The notes under the pieces are model-generated. The model was not told the DNA's origin, did no database searches, and saw only the letters and a list, made by a program, of their open reading frames with translations. A stretch of 64,000 nucleotides of DNA from NCBI RefSeq assembly GCF_046736345.1, contig NZ_CP157210.1:2914001-2978000 (forward strand). The letters are read 5' to 3'. Each line of letters starts with the position of its first letter. Positions within the stretch are counted from its first letter, which is position 1. Both the position numbers and the translations under genes were made by a program. This stretch comes from Hyphococcus formosus. Lineage in GTDB: Bacteria; Pseudomonadota; Alphaproteobacteria; Caulobacterales; Parvularculaceae. Of this stretch, positions 7,434 through 14,661 are shown piece by piece.

Positions 7434-8525
7434 ATGGTGAACCAATTGACTCTCGGTAATGGGGTATTGCCCGCGGAATCGATTGCCCAGCTCATGGAAG
7501 CGGGCGTGATTACTGGCGGTGATCGCGCAAGGCTACAACCTGCCAGTCTCGATCTGACATTGGGTGCGCGCGCATGGCGTGTCCGCGCGTCATTTCTTCC
7601 CTCGCGGGCGCGCACGGTTAAGGCGAGGATTGATGACGGCCTCGCTATGCAGGCGATTGATCTTTCTGATGGCGCTGTCTTTGAGCGCGGCTGTGTTTAT
7701 CTCGTTGAGTTGAACGAACGTCTCGCCTTGCCGCCTACGGTTGAAGGGGCCGCAAATCCAAAAAGCTCAACCGGGCGGATTGATGTATTTGTCCGCCTCG
7801 TGACTGATTATGGCGCTGCGTTTGATGAAATCCCTGCGGGCTATAATGGGCCGCTTTATGCGGAAATCAGCCCACGGACATTTTCCATTCTGGCGCGTCA
7901 GGGCTCTAGCCTTAATCAATTGCGTTTGAAGGTCGGTGATTGCCTGCTGGATGACCGGGCGCTCGCGGCCCTTCATAAGGAAACGCCTTTGGTCGATGGC
8001 GCAGCAGACATTATGGATGGTCTCGGTCTGTCCGTTGCCTTGACCGCTGAGGACGGCATGATCGGTTGGCGCGCGCGCAGACATTCCGCGCTGATTGATA
8101 TCGATAAGGTCGGCGCGCTTGATCCGAATGACTTTTTCGAGCCGATTACCCAACCATCATCCGGGTTTATCATTCTTGATCCCGATGAGTTTTATATCCT
8201 TGCGTCCAAAGAGGCCCTTGCGATCCCGCCCGATTACGCGGCGGAGATGACGCCCATTAGCCCCGGTCTGGGCGAATTTCGGGTTCATTATGCGGGCTTT
8301 TTCGATCCCGGCTTTGGATGGTCCGCGGACGGCACCAATGGCTCGCGCGGGGTCTTGGAAGTCCGCAGCCATGACGCGCCCTTCGTTTTGGAGGACGGGC
8401 AATTGGTGGCCAGACTTGTTTATGAGCGCATGGCCGAGCGACCGCAAAACCTCTATGGCGCGGCGGTGAAGTCGAATTATCAGGGGCAGGGCCTGAAACT
8501 ATCGAAACATTTTCGGTCGGCTTAA
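7434..8525 (+). CDS. dcd: Double-length 2'-deoxycytidine 5'-triphosphate deaminase
   Basis: 363 residues from the ATG at 7434, chosen because GGAAGGA immediately precedes it. It belongs to the alphaproteobacterial dCTP deaminase family, which makes dUTP for thymidylate synthesis and is about twice as long as the enterobacterial enzyme. Two halves are visible, each with a dUTPase-fold signature: AANPKSSTGRIDVFVRLV near residue 106 and FFDPGFGWSADGTNGSRGVLEV near residue 288. The start GVLPAESIAQLMEAGVI and the QPASLDLTLG motif are typical. It looks like an internal duplication in which the two halves form one barrel unit. The 3' end overlaps the convergent lipoprotein gene by four bases. Confidence 0.88.
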   Translation: MVNQLTLGNGVLPAESIAQLMEAGVITGGDRARLQPASLDLTLGARAWRVRASFLPSRARTVKARIDDGLAMQAIDLSDGAVFERGCVYLVELNERLALPPTVEGAANPKSSTGRIDVFVRLVTDYGAAFDEIPAGYNGPLYAEISPRTFSILARQGSSLNQLRLKVGDCLLDDRALAALHKETPLVDGAADIMDGLGLSVALTAEDGMIGWRARRHSALIDIDKVGALDPNDFFEPITQPSSGFIILDPDEFYILASKEALAIPPDYAAEMTPISPGLGEFRVHYAGFFDPGFGWSADGTNGSRGVLEVRSHDAPFVLEDGQLVARLVYERMAERPQNLYGAAVKSNYQGQGLKLSKHFRSA

Positions 8526-9001
8526 TCCGCGCTCATGACCGCGACATGTTCAGCAGTATCCGTGTATTGTTGATAGCTGACGATTTTTCCGTCCTTGACC
8601 GTCCACGCATGGGCAAAGGGTGCGTCCAGTGCTTCGCCGGTGCCGAGATAGGTACCCGTATAGCGCCCAAACACGACGACACGATCGCCATCGACTACAA
8701 ATTCTGACGGCACCGCGGCAAAGCTATCCCATTCGCCGCCAAGCCGCGCAAACAATCCGGTGATAATAGCATCGGTGCCGACATATGGGTTATTATCCGC
8801 ATAGGGATTACCTTCGGCTTCGCGCCATTCAACATCTTCGGCCATGGTGCTGATCGCCATTGGTATGTCGCCAGTGGCAAAGCCATTATAAACCGTTTCA
8901 ACGGCTTCTTTGGCGTTGTTATTATCAGTCGTTTCTGTTGTTTCATTCGCGCATGCGGCAAGGCCAAACACTGCGCATGTTGCGATAATGGATTTTTTCA
9001 T
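8522..9001 (-). CDS. Lipoprotein with SnoaL/NTF2-like domain
   Basis: 159 residues. The N-terminus is a lipoprotein signal: hydrophobic core, then LAAC with the lipidated cysteine at residue 17, followed by a Thr/Glu/Asn-rich linker. Residues about 30-155 look like a SnoaL-type NTF2 fold: VYNGFATGDIPMAISTMAEDVEWRE, FARLGGEW, VVVFGRYTGT and FAHAWTVKDGKIVSYQQYTDT. Such domains bind small hydrophobic ligands or act as isomerases or polyketide cyclases; here the substrate is unknown. It follows the MFS transporter gene on the same strand after 35 bp, so co-transcription is likely. Confidence 0.85.
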   Translation of the reverse strand: MKKSIIATCAVFGLAACANETTETTDNNNAKEAVETVYNGFATGDIPMAISTMAEDVEWREAEGNPYADNNPYVGTDAIITGLFARLGGEWDSFAAVPSEFVVDGDRVVVFGRYTGTYLGTGEALDAPFAHAWTVKDGKIVSYQQYTDTAEHVAVMSAD

Positions 9002-9036
9002 TCTATCCCCCGTTATGAAATTACGAAAAGACTACA

Positions 9037-10296
9037 CTAGGAGTGGGTGGCAGGGGAAGGTGTTTCTTCTTCGTCTTCCCCGCGCGGATCAATTTCAAAC
9101 ACCATTGGCGAGGTGCGCGGTACAGCCACAAAGTCCTCGCGCTGTTTTCGAGAGGGGCGGTCGCTTACCAGTAGGCGGAACAAACCAAACAGCGCAAGCG
9201 CAACATAAATTGCAGAGGTATGGCCGAACAAAGTCTGCGCCCCGAACTGGCTCATGGCTAATGTTGCGAGCATTGGTCCCGCGACGGCACCAACGCCATA
9301 AAGCAAAAGCAAGCCAGCCGCGAGCGTGACATATTCGTGGGGTTCGGCGCGGTCATTTGCATGCGCAACGGACAGGCCAAAAATCGGCATGCCGCTAAAG
9401 CCGAAACAAATTGCACCAATCAACAGCGCCTGCAGGGAATTTCCGCCGGTCATCGCCAGCAAAATCCCGCTCGCGGCGCAAGCCATTGAAACCACAATTA
9501 TCACAAGCCGTCGGTCGATCTGGTCAGACAAAAGGCCAATAGGCCATTGCGAGATTGCGCCCGCCACAACGACGGTCGACATGAAAATTGCGACCGTATC
9601 AATACTGTACCCGATATGCGTCACATAAACGGCACCGACTGCCCAGAAGGCACCATTGGCTGCGCCTGCGGACAGGCACCCTGACGCTGCAAGCGGTGAT
9701 ATGCGAAACAGCTTTGAAAGATTGAGTTCCGTGTTGGCAATGGGTTTGGGCTGGCTCGTGGTCGTCATGGCGACCGGAACTAGCGCGAGCGAGATCAAAA
9801 TCGACACAAAGGCAAACAGGGTGAATGCCGCCGGATCGGCCGCGGCCAATAGCGCCTGGCCGATTGTCAGTGCACCCAAATCGACGATGCGATAAACCGC
9901 CAAAATGCGACCGCGATTGTCATTGGTCGCTGTTTCGTTGATCCAGCTTTCGATGATCATATAAAGGCCCGCCAGCGCAAAGCCCGTTACAATCCGAAGG
10001 CCGATCCAGAAGACCGGTTCCGCCGCGAGTGCATAGGCGATCGCGGCTGCCGAGGCGATCGAGGCAAGCGCCGTAAAGGTTCGGATATGACCGGCGCGCT
10101 TGACCATTCGCGGCGCATACTGGCAGCCCGCAATGAAGCCCACATAATAAGCGGACATCAACATACCGATGAGGAGTAGCGAAAATTCCTCAAGATCACC
10201 GCGCACAGAGAGAAGCGTGCCTTGTAGGCCGTTTCCGCTGATCAAAAAGAATGATGCGATCAAAAGCGCGGAAAGAATGCGGATCATTTTGGCCAT
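9037..10296 (-). CDS. MFS transporter
   Basis: 419 residues with about twelve hydrophobic segments arranged in two six-helix halves around a central loop (TTTSQPKPIANTELNLSKLFR). The cytoplasmic loop GLLSDQIDRRLVI fits the conserved MFS loop between helices 2 and 3 in the second half. It resembles the YcaD-like branch of the major facilitator superfamily. The C-terminus is a charged tail rich in Glu. The substrate cannot be told from sequence. The lipoprotein gene follows downstream. Confidence 0.85.
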   Translation of the reverse strand: MAKMIRILSALLIASFFLISGNGLQGTLLSVRGDLEEFSLLLIGMLMSAYYVGFIAGCQYAPRMVKRAGHIRTFTALASIASAAAIAYALAAEPVFWIGLRIVTGFALAGLYMIIESWINETATNDNRGRILAVYRIVDLGALTIGQALLAAADPAAFTLFAFVSILISLALVPVAMTTTSQPKPIANTELNLSKLFRISPLAASGCLSAGAANGAFWAVGAVYVTHIGYSIDTVAIFMSTVVVAGAISQWPIGLLSDQIDRRLVIIVVSMACAASGILLAMTGGNSLQALLIGAICFGFSGMPIFGLSVAHANDRAEPHEYVTLAAGLLLLYGVGAVAGPMLATLAMSQFGAQTLFGHTSAIYVALALFGLFRLLVSDRPSRKQREDFVAVPRTSPMVFEIDPRGEDEEETPSPATHS

Positions 10297-10563
10297 TTGG
10301 CTCTCTCAGCTGTGTCGTTGCGCGTTACGTCAAGTCGCGGGTGTGGCCATAGGCAGTGCATATAATCCACATGGTTTCAACCACTTGTCGAATTTATCGC
10401 AATGTAAAGAAGGTGCCGCGCGCGAACTTATCCACGCATTGTCGTTTGGGCATATGCTTCAAAACCACGTTCATTGAAAGAGTTCGTTTTATGATTTTTG
10501 GTAATGCATTGCGGCGGCTGGCTGACTTGAAAATTGATAATGAAAGCGCCAGATCTCCGGTGC
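10297..10563. other. Intergenic region upstream of the guanidine riboswitch
   Basis: This is the divergent promoter region of the MFS gene and gdx. A GATAAT sequence near 10535 could be a -10 element for the riboswitch transcript, but I see no good -35. No gene is supported here. Confidence 0.4.
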
Positions 10564-10632
10564 CCGGGACGACCCGGTGTTTATCCAAAAAATTGATGGG
10601 GACGACCCTATCGCTAACGCAGGAGATAGGGC
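10564..10632 (+). promoter_or_regulatory. Guanidine-II (mini-ykkC) riboswitch
   Basis: There are two hairpins with ACGA tetraloops: CCGGG-ACGA-CCCGG (10564-10577) and a 7-bp stem GATGGGG-ACGA-CCCTATC (10595-10612, one G-T pair), joined by a 17-base linker. Paired hairpins with ACGR loops define the guanidine-II class. The 3' arm CCCTATC (10606-10612) can also pair perfectly with GATAGGG (10625-10631), which lies between the AGGAG ribosome-binding site (10621-10625) and the GTG start at 10633. The two pairings exclude each other. Ligand binding, which stabilises the ACGA hairpin, should therefore free the translation start. The gene downstream is a guanidinium exporter, as expected. Confidence 0.92.
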
Positions 10633-10953
10633 GTGGCTTGGTTGATTCTTGTTTTGGCTGGGTTGTTCGAAGTCGGTTGGGCGGTGGGCCTGAAGTATAC
10701 CGAAGGATTTACGCGGCTCTGGCCCACATTGGGAACAGTCGCCGCGATGGTCATCAGTATGGCGTTGCTCGGGCTGGCCTTGCGCAGCTTACCGCTCGGG
10801 ACGGCCTATGCGGTGTGGACGGGGATCGGCACCATAGGCACGGTGATATTCGGAATAATCTTTTTCGCCGAGCAGGCCGACATCGCGCGCCTATTCTGTG
10901 TGGCGCTGATCGTTACGGGCATCGTTGGGTTAAAGCTTTTCACCGCGAGCTGA
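10633..10953 (+). CDS. gdx: SMR-family guanidinium exporter (Gdx, formerly SugE)
   Basis: 106 residues with four transmembrane helices, the standard small multidrug resistance protein. MAWLILVLAGLFEVGWAVGLKY carries the essential membrane glutamate (Glu13), and GLKYTEGFTR followed by PLGTAYAVWTGIG is the signature of the SugE/Gdx branch, which exchanges guanidinium for protons, rather than of EmrE. The start is GTG at 10633 with AGGAG seven bases upstream. Expression is very likely controlled at translation initiation by the guanidine-II riboswitch directly in front. An intrinsic terminator follows at 10979-11010. Confidence 0.95.
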   Translation: MAWLILVLAGLFEVGWAVGLKYTEGFTRLWPTLGTVAAMVISMALLGLALRSLPLGTAYAVWTGIGTIGTVIFGIIFFAEQADIARLFCVALIVTGIVGLKLFTAS

Positions 10954-10970
10954 GGTTTTGGGTTCAGGTT

Positions 10971-11010
10971 AAAACGAAAAAGGGCGACGCTTTCGCGACG
11001 CCCTTTCTTT
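10971..11010. terminator. Bidirectional intrinsic terminator
   Basis: Stem AAAGGGCG (10979-10986) with CGCCCTTT (10999-11006), with an inner CGC/GCG helix. It has a T-rich tail on the plus side (CTTTCTTT) and a better one on the minus side (TTTTTCGTTTT). It ends gdx and would also end any minus-strand transcript coming from 11.4 kb. Confidence 0.75.
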
Positions 11011-11455
11011 CCGCTTTCGCGAAAAAATCTGAAGCACACCCCAATCCAGTGAGAACTCGAATGCTCTTCAGTGTGGTTGTTAAACGAAACCGTTTCCACT
11101 TTCGCTTTCATCCACTAGATCCTGCGGGCGTAATTTCCGGGTCGTGGTTGCCGACATTCGTGTTTCACCACGTCCGTATAATTTCGTCCTTCAGACCGGC
11201 GTCACTTCTTTCCTGTTATGGCTTGCGCCATCGCAAGACGTTGGTGTCGCCCATCGATCCGCAGCTTGCGCCGCTGCGCACGATGATGTCAGCTCCCTGT
11301 TTGCGGTGGGGCTTTCGACCCTCCGTACGGGGACGGACTGCTCAGGTCCGGCAGATCGCACAAAGCTCACCTTTGCTTTGCTTACCGGTATGAAGCTGAG
11401 CGCAGCACCCGGTTAGCGTATCATTTCATTTTGCCCGTCCAACCCGCTTCTAGGT
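10975..11455 (-). ncRNA. Possible structured noncoding RNA, family not identified
   Basis: About 480 bp hold no plausible protein gene but many complementary segments. On the minus strand there are an ATGGC-GCAA-GCCAT hairpin (11218-11231), a GCAGC/GCTGC hairpin (11261-11277), a hairpin capped by cGAAAg near 11311-11324, a GGAC/GTCC hairpin near 11334-11348, and a long-range helix pairing GGTGAGCTTT (minus strand, 11371-11380) with AAAGCCCCACC (11306-11316). GNRA tetraloops appear on the minus strand only. The minus-strand tail ends at the T-rich terminator at 10971-11010. The motifs I would expect of RNase P RNA (GAGGAAAGTCC, ACAGAA) or of tmRNA (Ala-Asn-Asp tag) are missing. The strand and the limits are inferred. 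Confidence 0.35.
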
Positions 11456-11591
11456 AAGTAAAACGAATTGTCGATAGAGCCGTGAAACATGATCAGGATA
11501 CAAATTTATCGGGGGTCGTCGAATCTTTATTTTCCACAATATCCGCACAGGGAAGGGCGGGGAAATACAGATCAGCAATTTCAATCGCTTG

Positions 11592-12251
11592 TCAGGATTT
11601 CCTAAAGATAAGGGAAAGATTATTTGCCGGCATTTCCACAGCCTCTTGCAGAATAAGCCCGTTTTTCTTGGCCAAAGGCAATAAATCCGCATCGATATCT
11701 CGGACGCCCCAGCGCGGATCGCGCGATTTCAGGCTCTGGTCGAATGCTTCATTAGAGGGCGATATATGAATACCGCCTTTAGAAAAAGGCCCATACAGAA
11801 AAAACTTTCCCGCAGGTGCGAGAATTCTCTGTGCACCCGCGAACAAACCTTCTGCGGCGGTGAAGGGCGCAATGTGAATCATGTTGATTGAAACAAGGCC
11901 ATCAAAGGGCGCTTCCGTTTCGATGCCCCAATCCTCGGCGCGCACATCGATCGAGTGCGGACCTTTAACGTTGGAGAGACCCGCATCCTTGATCCAGGCC
12001 GCAATTGAAGCGCGCGATGTCTCGTCGGGATCGCCCGTGTGCCACACAACATTCGGCAATTTGCTCGCAATATGGATGGCGTGTTCACCGGTACCGCCAC
12101 CAATCTCTAATATTTTTCCCTCAAGCGGCATGAACTTTAAAAACACATCGCGGATAGGGTCGCGGTTTCGCGCGGTTGACGGAGAATACAGTTTGTTTCC
12201 GTCTTCCGCTCGGTTCTCAAGGGCAATTTTATTTTTCTGGTTGTCCGTCAT
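11592..12251 (-). CDS. DUF938 family SAM-dependent methyltransferase
   Basis: 219 residues, the usual DUF938 length. Motif I is ILEIGGGTGEHAIH (47-60), and GDPDETSRASIAAWI and the C-terminal GGIHISPSNEAFDQSLKSRDPRWGVRDI are characteristic of this family, a class I Rossmann methyltransferase of unknown substrate. The ATG has AAGGA upstream. It starts 30 bp after the stop of the radical SAM gene on the same strand, so the two are probably one transcript. Confidence 0.9.
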   Translation of the reverse strand: MTDNQKNKIALENRAEDGNKLYSPSTARNRDPIRDVFLKFMPLEGKILEIGGGTGEHAIHIASKLPNVVWHTGDPDETSRASIAAWIKDAGLSNVKGPHSIDVRAEDWGIETEAPFDGLVSINMIHIAPFTAAEGLFAGAQRILAPAGKFFLYGPFSKGGIHISPSNEAFDQSLKSRDPRWGVRDIDADLLPLAKKNGLILQEAVEMPANNLSLIFRKS

Positions 12252-12281
12252 AAAGAAAATCCTTGTTCGGCGTATACGGTC

Positions 12282-13214
12282 CTATCCGGAGCAACTGGCC
12301 CCGCCCAGAACACAGAACTGGGCGCAGAAAGGGTGGTTGAGTTTCACAGGGCCGCTAGCGGCGTTCAGCGTTTCGCCCATCTCAAATTGTTCGTCATAGG
12401 GGAGTAATGTGCAAGAAAGTACAATCGGCGTTTGCGCGTCTTTACGCTTTACCAACATGCGCGATGACGAACACATAATCGAAGCCGGTGATTTGTTCAG
12501 TATGCCCCAGCATTCGGTGGTGATTTCCGGAACTGCCTCTTCGTCGTCCATTTCCGGAAACAGGATGAGTGCCGCAGGGTCGTCTGCATCAAGCGACAAG
12601 TCCTGTTTTCGAAATAGGTCCGCAAAGCCCGCGCGTAATTGGCTTTCCGTTTCGCCAGTAAGCCCGCGGCCGGCGACCGATACGGCAAACCCGTTTTCAA
12701 AAAGCCATTTGATGCCGGTGAGTGTGGCGTCGAATGCGCCGGTGCCGCGTTCCTGATCATGGCCGGTGCGTGTGTAATGATCGATGCTGATACGAAGCGA
12801 GAGGGCATTGCCATAGGATTCCTTCAACGCCAGCAATTGGCTTTTTACTCTGGGCCGCATCATCGGGCGCATCGCATTGGTAAGGACCAAAACCTGAAAC
12901 CCATGATCGAGAGAAAGCTGCAACATGGTGCCCATTTCCGGGTTCATGAAGGGCTCGCCGCCGGTAAAGCCGATCTCTTTCGCGTTCATCTTTTTCGCCT
13001 CCATAAGGAAAGGCGCTATTTCATCGGCGCGGATATAAGAAAGCCGGTCATTGTTCGGGGACGATTCAATATAGCAATGTTCGCATTCAACATTGCAAAG
13101 CGTACCGGTATTGATCCACAGGGTTTCAAGCCCGGTAAAGGTGATCTCGGCGCGTTGTTTGCCATCCGCAGTTTTGTCAGGATGCTGAAATTGCTGGCCA
13201 ATGTCGTCAGCCAT
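12282..13214 (-). CDS. Radical SAM protein with C-terminal cysteine-rich region
   Basis: 310 residues. The N-terminal TIM-barrel carries the [4Fe-4S]-SAM motif CNVECEHC with Cys40, Cys44 and Cys47, and the SAM-binding GGEP at 85-88. The C-terminal third has further cysteines: TECWG, IMCSSSRML, LSCTLLPYD, then HPFCAQFCVLGGASC (297, 301, 308). Their order resembles the SPASM/twitch extension that holds auxiliary iron-sulfur clusters in peptide-modifying radical SAM enzymes, but the match is only by eye. No precursor peptide is evident next to it. The ATG follows CGAGGA. It precedes the DUF938 methyltransferase. Substrate unknown. Confidence 0.85.
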   Translation of the reverse strand: MADDIGQQFQHPDKTADGKQRAEITFTGLETLWINTGTLCNVECEHCYIESSPNNDRLSYIRADEIAPFLMEAKKMNAKEIGFTGGEPFMNPEMGTMLQLSLDHGFQVLVLTNAMRPMMRPRVKSQLLALKESYGNALSLRISIDHYTRTGHDQERGTGAFDATLTGIKWLFENGFAVSVAGRGLTGETESQLRAGFADLFRKQDLSLDADDPAALILFPEMDDEEAVPEITTECWGILNKSPASIMCSSSRMLVKRKDAQTPIVLSCTLLPYDEQFEMGETLNAASGPVKLNHPFCAQFCVLGGASCSG

Positions 13215-13249
13215 TATGGTCCTCGATACTTAATTGCTAACAGAATGCG

Positions 13250-13280
13250 CGAAAACGCCCGCCAGTATCAACTGACGGGC
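13250..13280 (-). terminator. Terminator downstream of the SYLF gene
   Basis: Nine-base-pair stem on the minus strand (13257-13265 with 13272-13280, one G-T pair), followed by GTTTTC. It separates the SYLF gene from the radical SAM gene. Confidence 0.55.
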
Positions 13281-13319
13281 GCATCTTTTTGGATCAATTT
13301 AGTGTTAAAGACCGCTTGT

Positions 13320-14159
13320 TTAGTTGTCTTCAATCGGGGCGAGCGGCGCGCCATAAATCGCGTCGTCCTCATAAACCGGATCCTCAGGCAATGGCTCGCC
13401 CGTTACCGGATCTACGCGGGCCGGCTGCACCGGGGCCATCATGGTCGGTTCGGCACCGGGCTGGTCGCGATGGGCAAGCGCCCAAACCGCTTTCTGAAGC
13501 ACCTGCGACCGCGGCTGCGATACTTTTTCGCGATAGATAATATCGGCTGGCGTCACATTGGCTTGGTAATAATCGCGGTTCCAGCTGCCGCGCGATTTCA
13601 AAACCGCGCCTTCAAGGCTGATGCCGCCATAAAGACCGCGAGAGCGCGAAAAGGCCAATACGTCTACGGTTTGCGCTTTTGCGCCTGCGCCGATCGTGCC
13701 GGCCGCAACGGAAAGGTCTGCGCCAAGTTTCACAGTGGTCGAGAGCAAGTGCTCCATGCCCCGTTGGGTCATCACAAGAAGGATCGTTTCAGAACCTTCG
13801 ATACCAGCTTGAAAACCAAAGGAGAGCGATCCGACCGTAAAGAATGTTGGTTCAGACCAACTGCCATCCGGGTTCCGCGCCACCATCACGGCATTGCCGC
13901 CCGATGCGCCAACAATAAAGCCGCCGCGCAATGAGCGCGGAATAATCACCATCGCCTTGGCGTCATCCGCCGCAGACCAGAGCGGCTCGTAGGCGCTGTC
14001 ATTGGAGAAATACGTGACCGTATCCGCAGCCTTTACAACCAATTCCGCCGCTTTTTCCGCTTTAGGTTTCGCAGTGGCCGGCACAGCCGCCATCATCACG
14101 GTCGCCAGAACCGCGCTAAAAATCGTAAAAATCCGAGTCCTCATAAGCCATGCAATCAT
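13320..14159 (-). CDS. SYLF (Ysc84-like) lipid-binding domain protein
   Basis: 279 residues starting at an ATG with a perfect AAAGGAGG ribosome-binding site. Residues about 7-30 form a signal peptide ending near ATA-KP. The body is a SYLF domain: AKAMVIIPRSLRGGFIVGASGGNAVMVAR, SEPTFFTVGSLSFGFQAGIEGSETILLVMT and SVAAGTIGAGA are the conserved glycine-rich strands. In eukaryotes this domain binds phosphoinositides; in bacteria it is secreted, with no settled function. The C-terminus is a proline/acid-rich tail. It stands alone, with a terminator downstream. Confidence 0.9.
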   Translation of the reverse strand: MIAWLMRTRIFTIFSAVLATVMMAAVPATAKPKAEKAAELVVKAADTVTYFSNDSAYEPLWSAADDAKAMVIIPRSLRGGFIVGASGGNAVMVARNPDGSWSEPTFFTVGSLSFGFQAGIEGSETILLVMTQRGMEHLLSTTVKLGADLSVAAGTIGAGAKAQTVDVLAFSRSRGLYGGISLEGAVLKSRGSWNRDYYQANVTPADIIYREKVSQPRSQVLQKAVWALAHRDQPGAEPTMMAPVQPARVDPVTGEPLPEDPVYEDDAIYGAPLAPIEDN

Positions 14160-14435
14160 TTCTGGCCTCCTTTCCTAAGCCGACCGGCGCAATGCGCGCA
14201 TCTGATCGGAAACCGCTCTCGCGGCGCATACATAATAGTGTTCGCGCTGGCCGAAAGATGGCAATGACGCGTTCTCAACATGAATTCTTGGTGAGATTTG
14301 CTCGCTACGTCGAGACCCTTTCGGCTCCGTATCGGCTTAAATTGCCCATCTTGACCTTTTTATCGCCCCGCGCATCATATTCAAAGGTCAAGATTGCCTC
14401 ATCTCGGCAAATGCAAAGATGCAGGCGATGCCTAT

Positions 14436-14509
14436 GCGGGTGTAGCTCAATGGTAGAGCAGAAGCTTCCCAAGCTTACGACGAGGGTTCGATTCCCTTCA
14501 CCCGCTCCA
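14436..14509 (+). tRNA. tRNA-Gly (anticodon CCC)
   Basis: A complete cloverleaf. The acceptor arm GCGGGTG pairs with CACCCGC (ending 14505), the D arm GCTC-AATGGTA-GAGC is intact, the anticodon loop TTCCCAA gives anticodon CCC, and the T arm GAGGG-TTCGATT-CCCTT is intact. The discriminator base is T and CCA is encoded (14507-14509). The top pair of the anticodon stem is a G-A mismatch. It reads glycine GGG codons. It lies 152 bp from the 3' end of the gtr operon. Confidence 0.95.
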
Positions 14510-14661
14510 GTTCCATCGAGGCGGACAAGAGATGATTTTCCGGCGCATTGGCGCGGCGATCTACGAGGCTGCGAACCCATTGGGCGGTATGCCGCCGCGC
14601 ATCAGGCAAAGTGCGTATACGGAGTTATTGCGCCATTAGGAGTCGGTGTCTTACCTCACGA

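Noticed and set aside
10356..11393. 345-codon plus-strand frame
   Set aside because: It runs through the riboswitch and the whole gdx gene in another frame and lacks a ribosome-binding site.
10975..11455. RNase P RNA or tmRNA
   Set aside because: GAGGAAAGTCC and ACAGAA of RNase P RNA and an Ala-Asn-Asp tag frame of tmRNA are absent from both strands as far as I could read.
12639..13934. 431-codon plus-strand frame
   Set aside because: It is antisense to the radical SAM and SYLF genes, which have clear family motifs; its sequence is Arg/His-rich shadow code.
14305..14580. 91-codon minus-strand frame over the tRNA
   Set aside because: It is the familiar false translation of a tRNA gene (GEGNRTLVVS-like).
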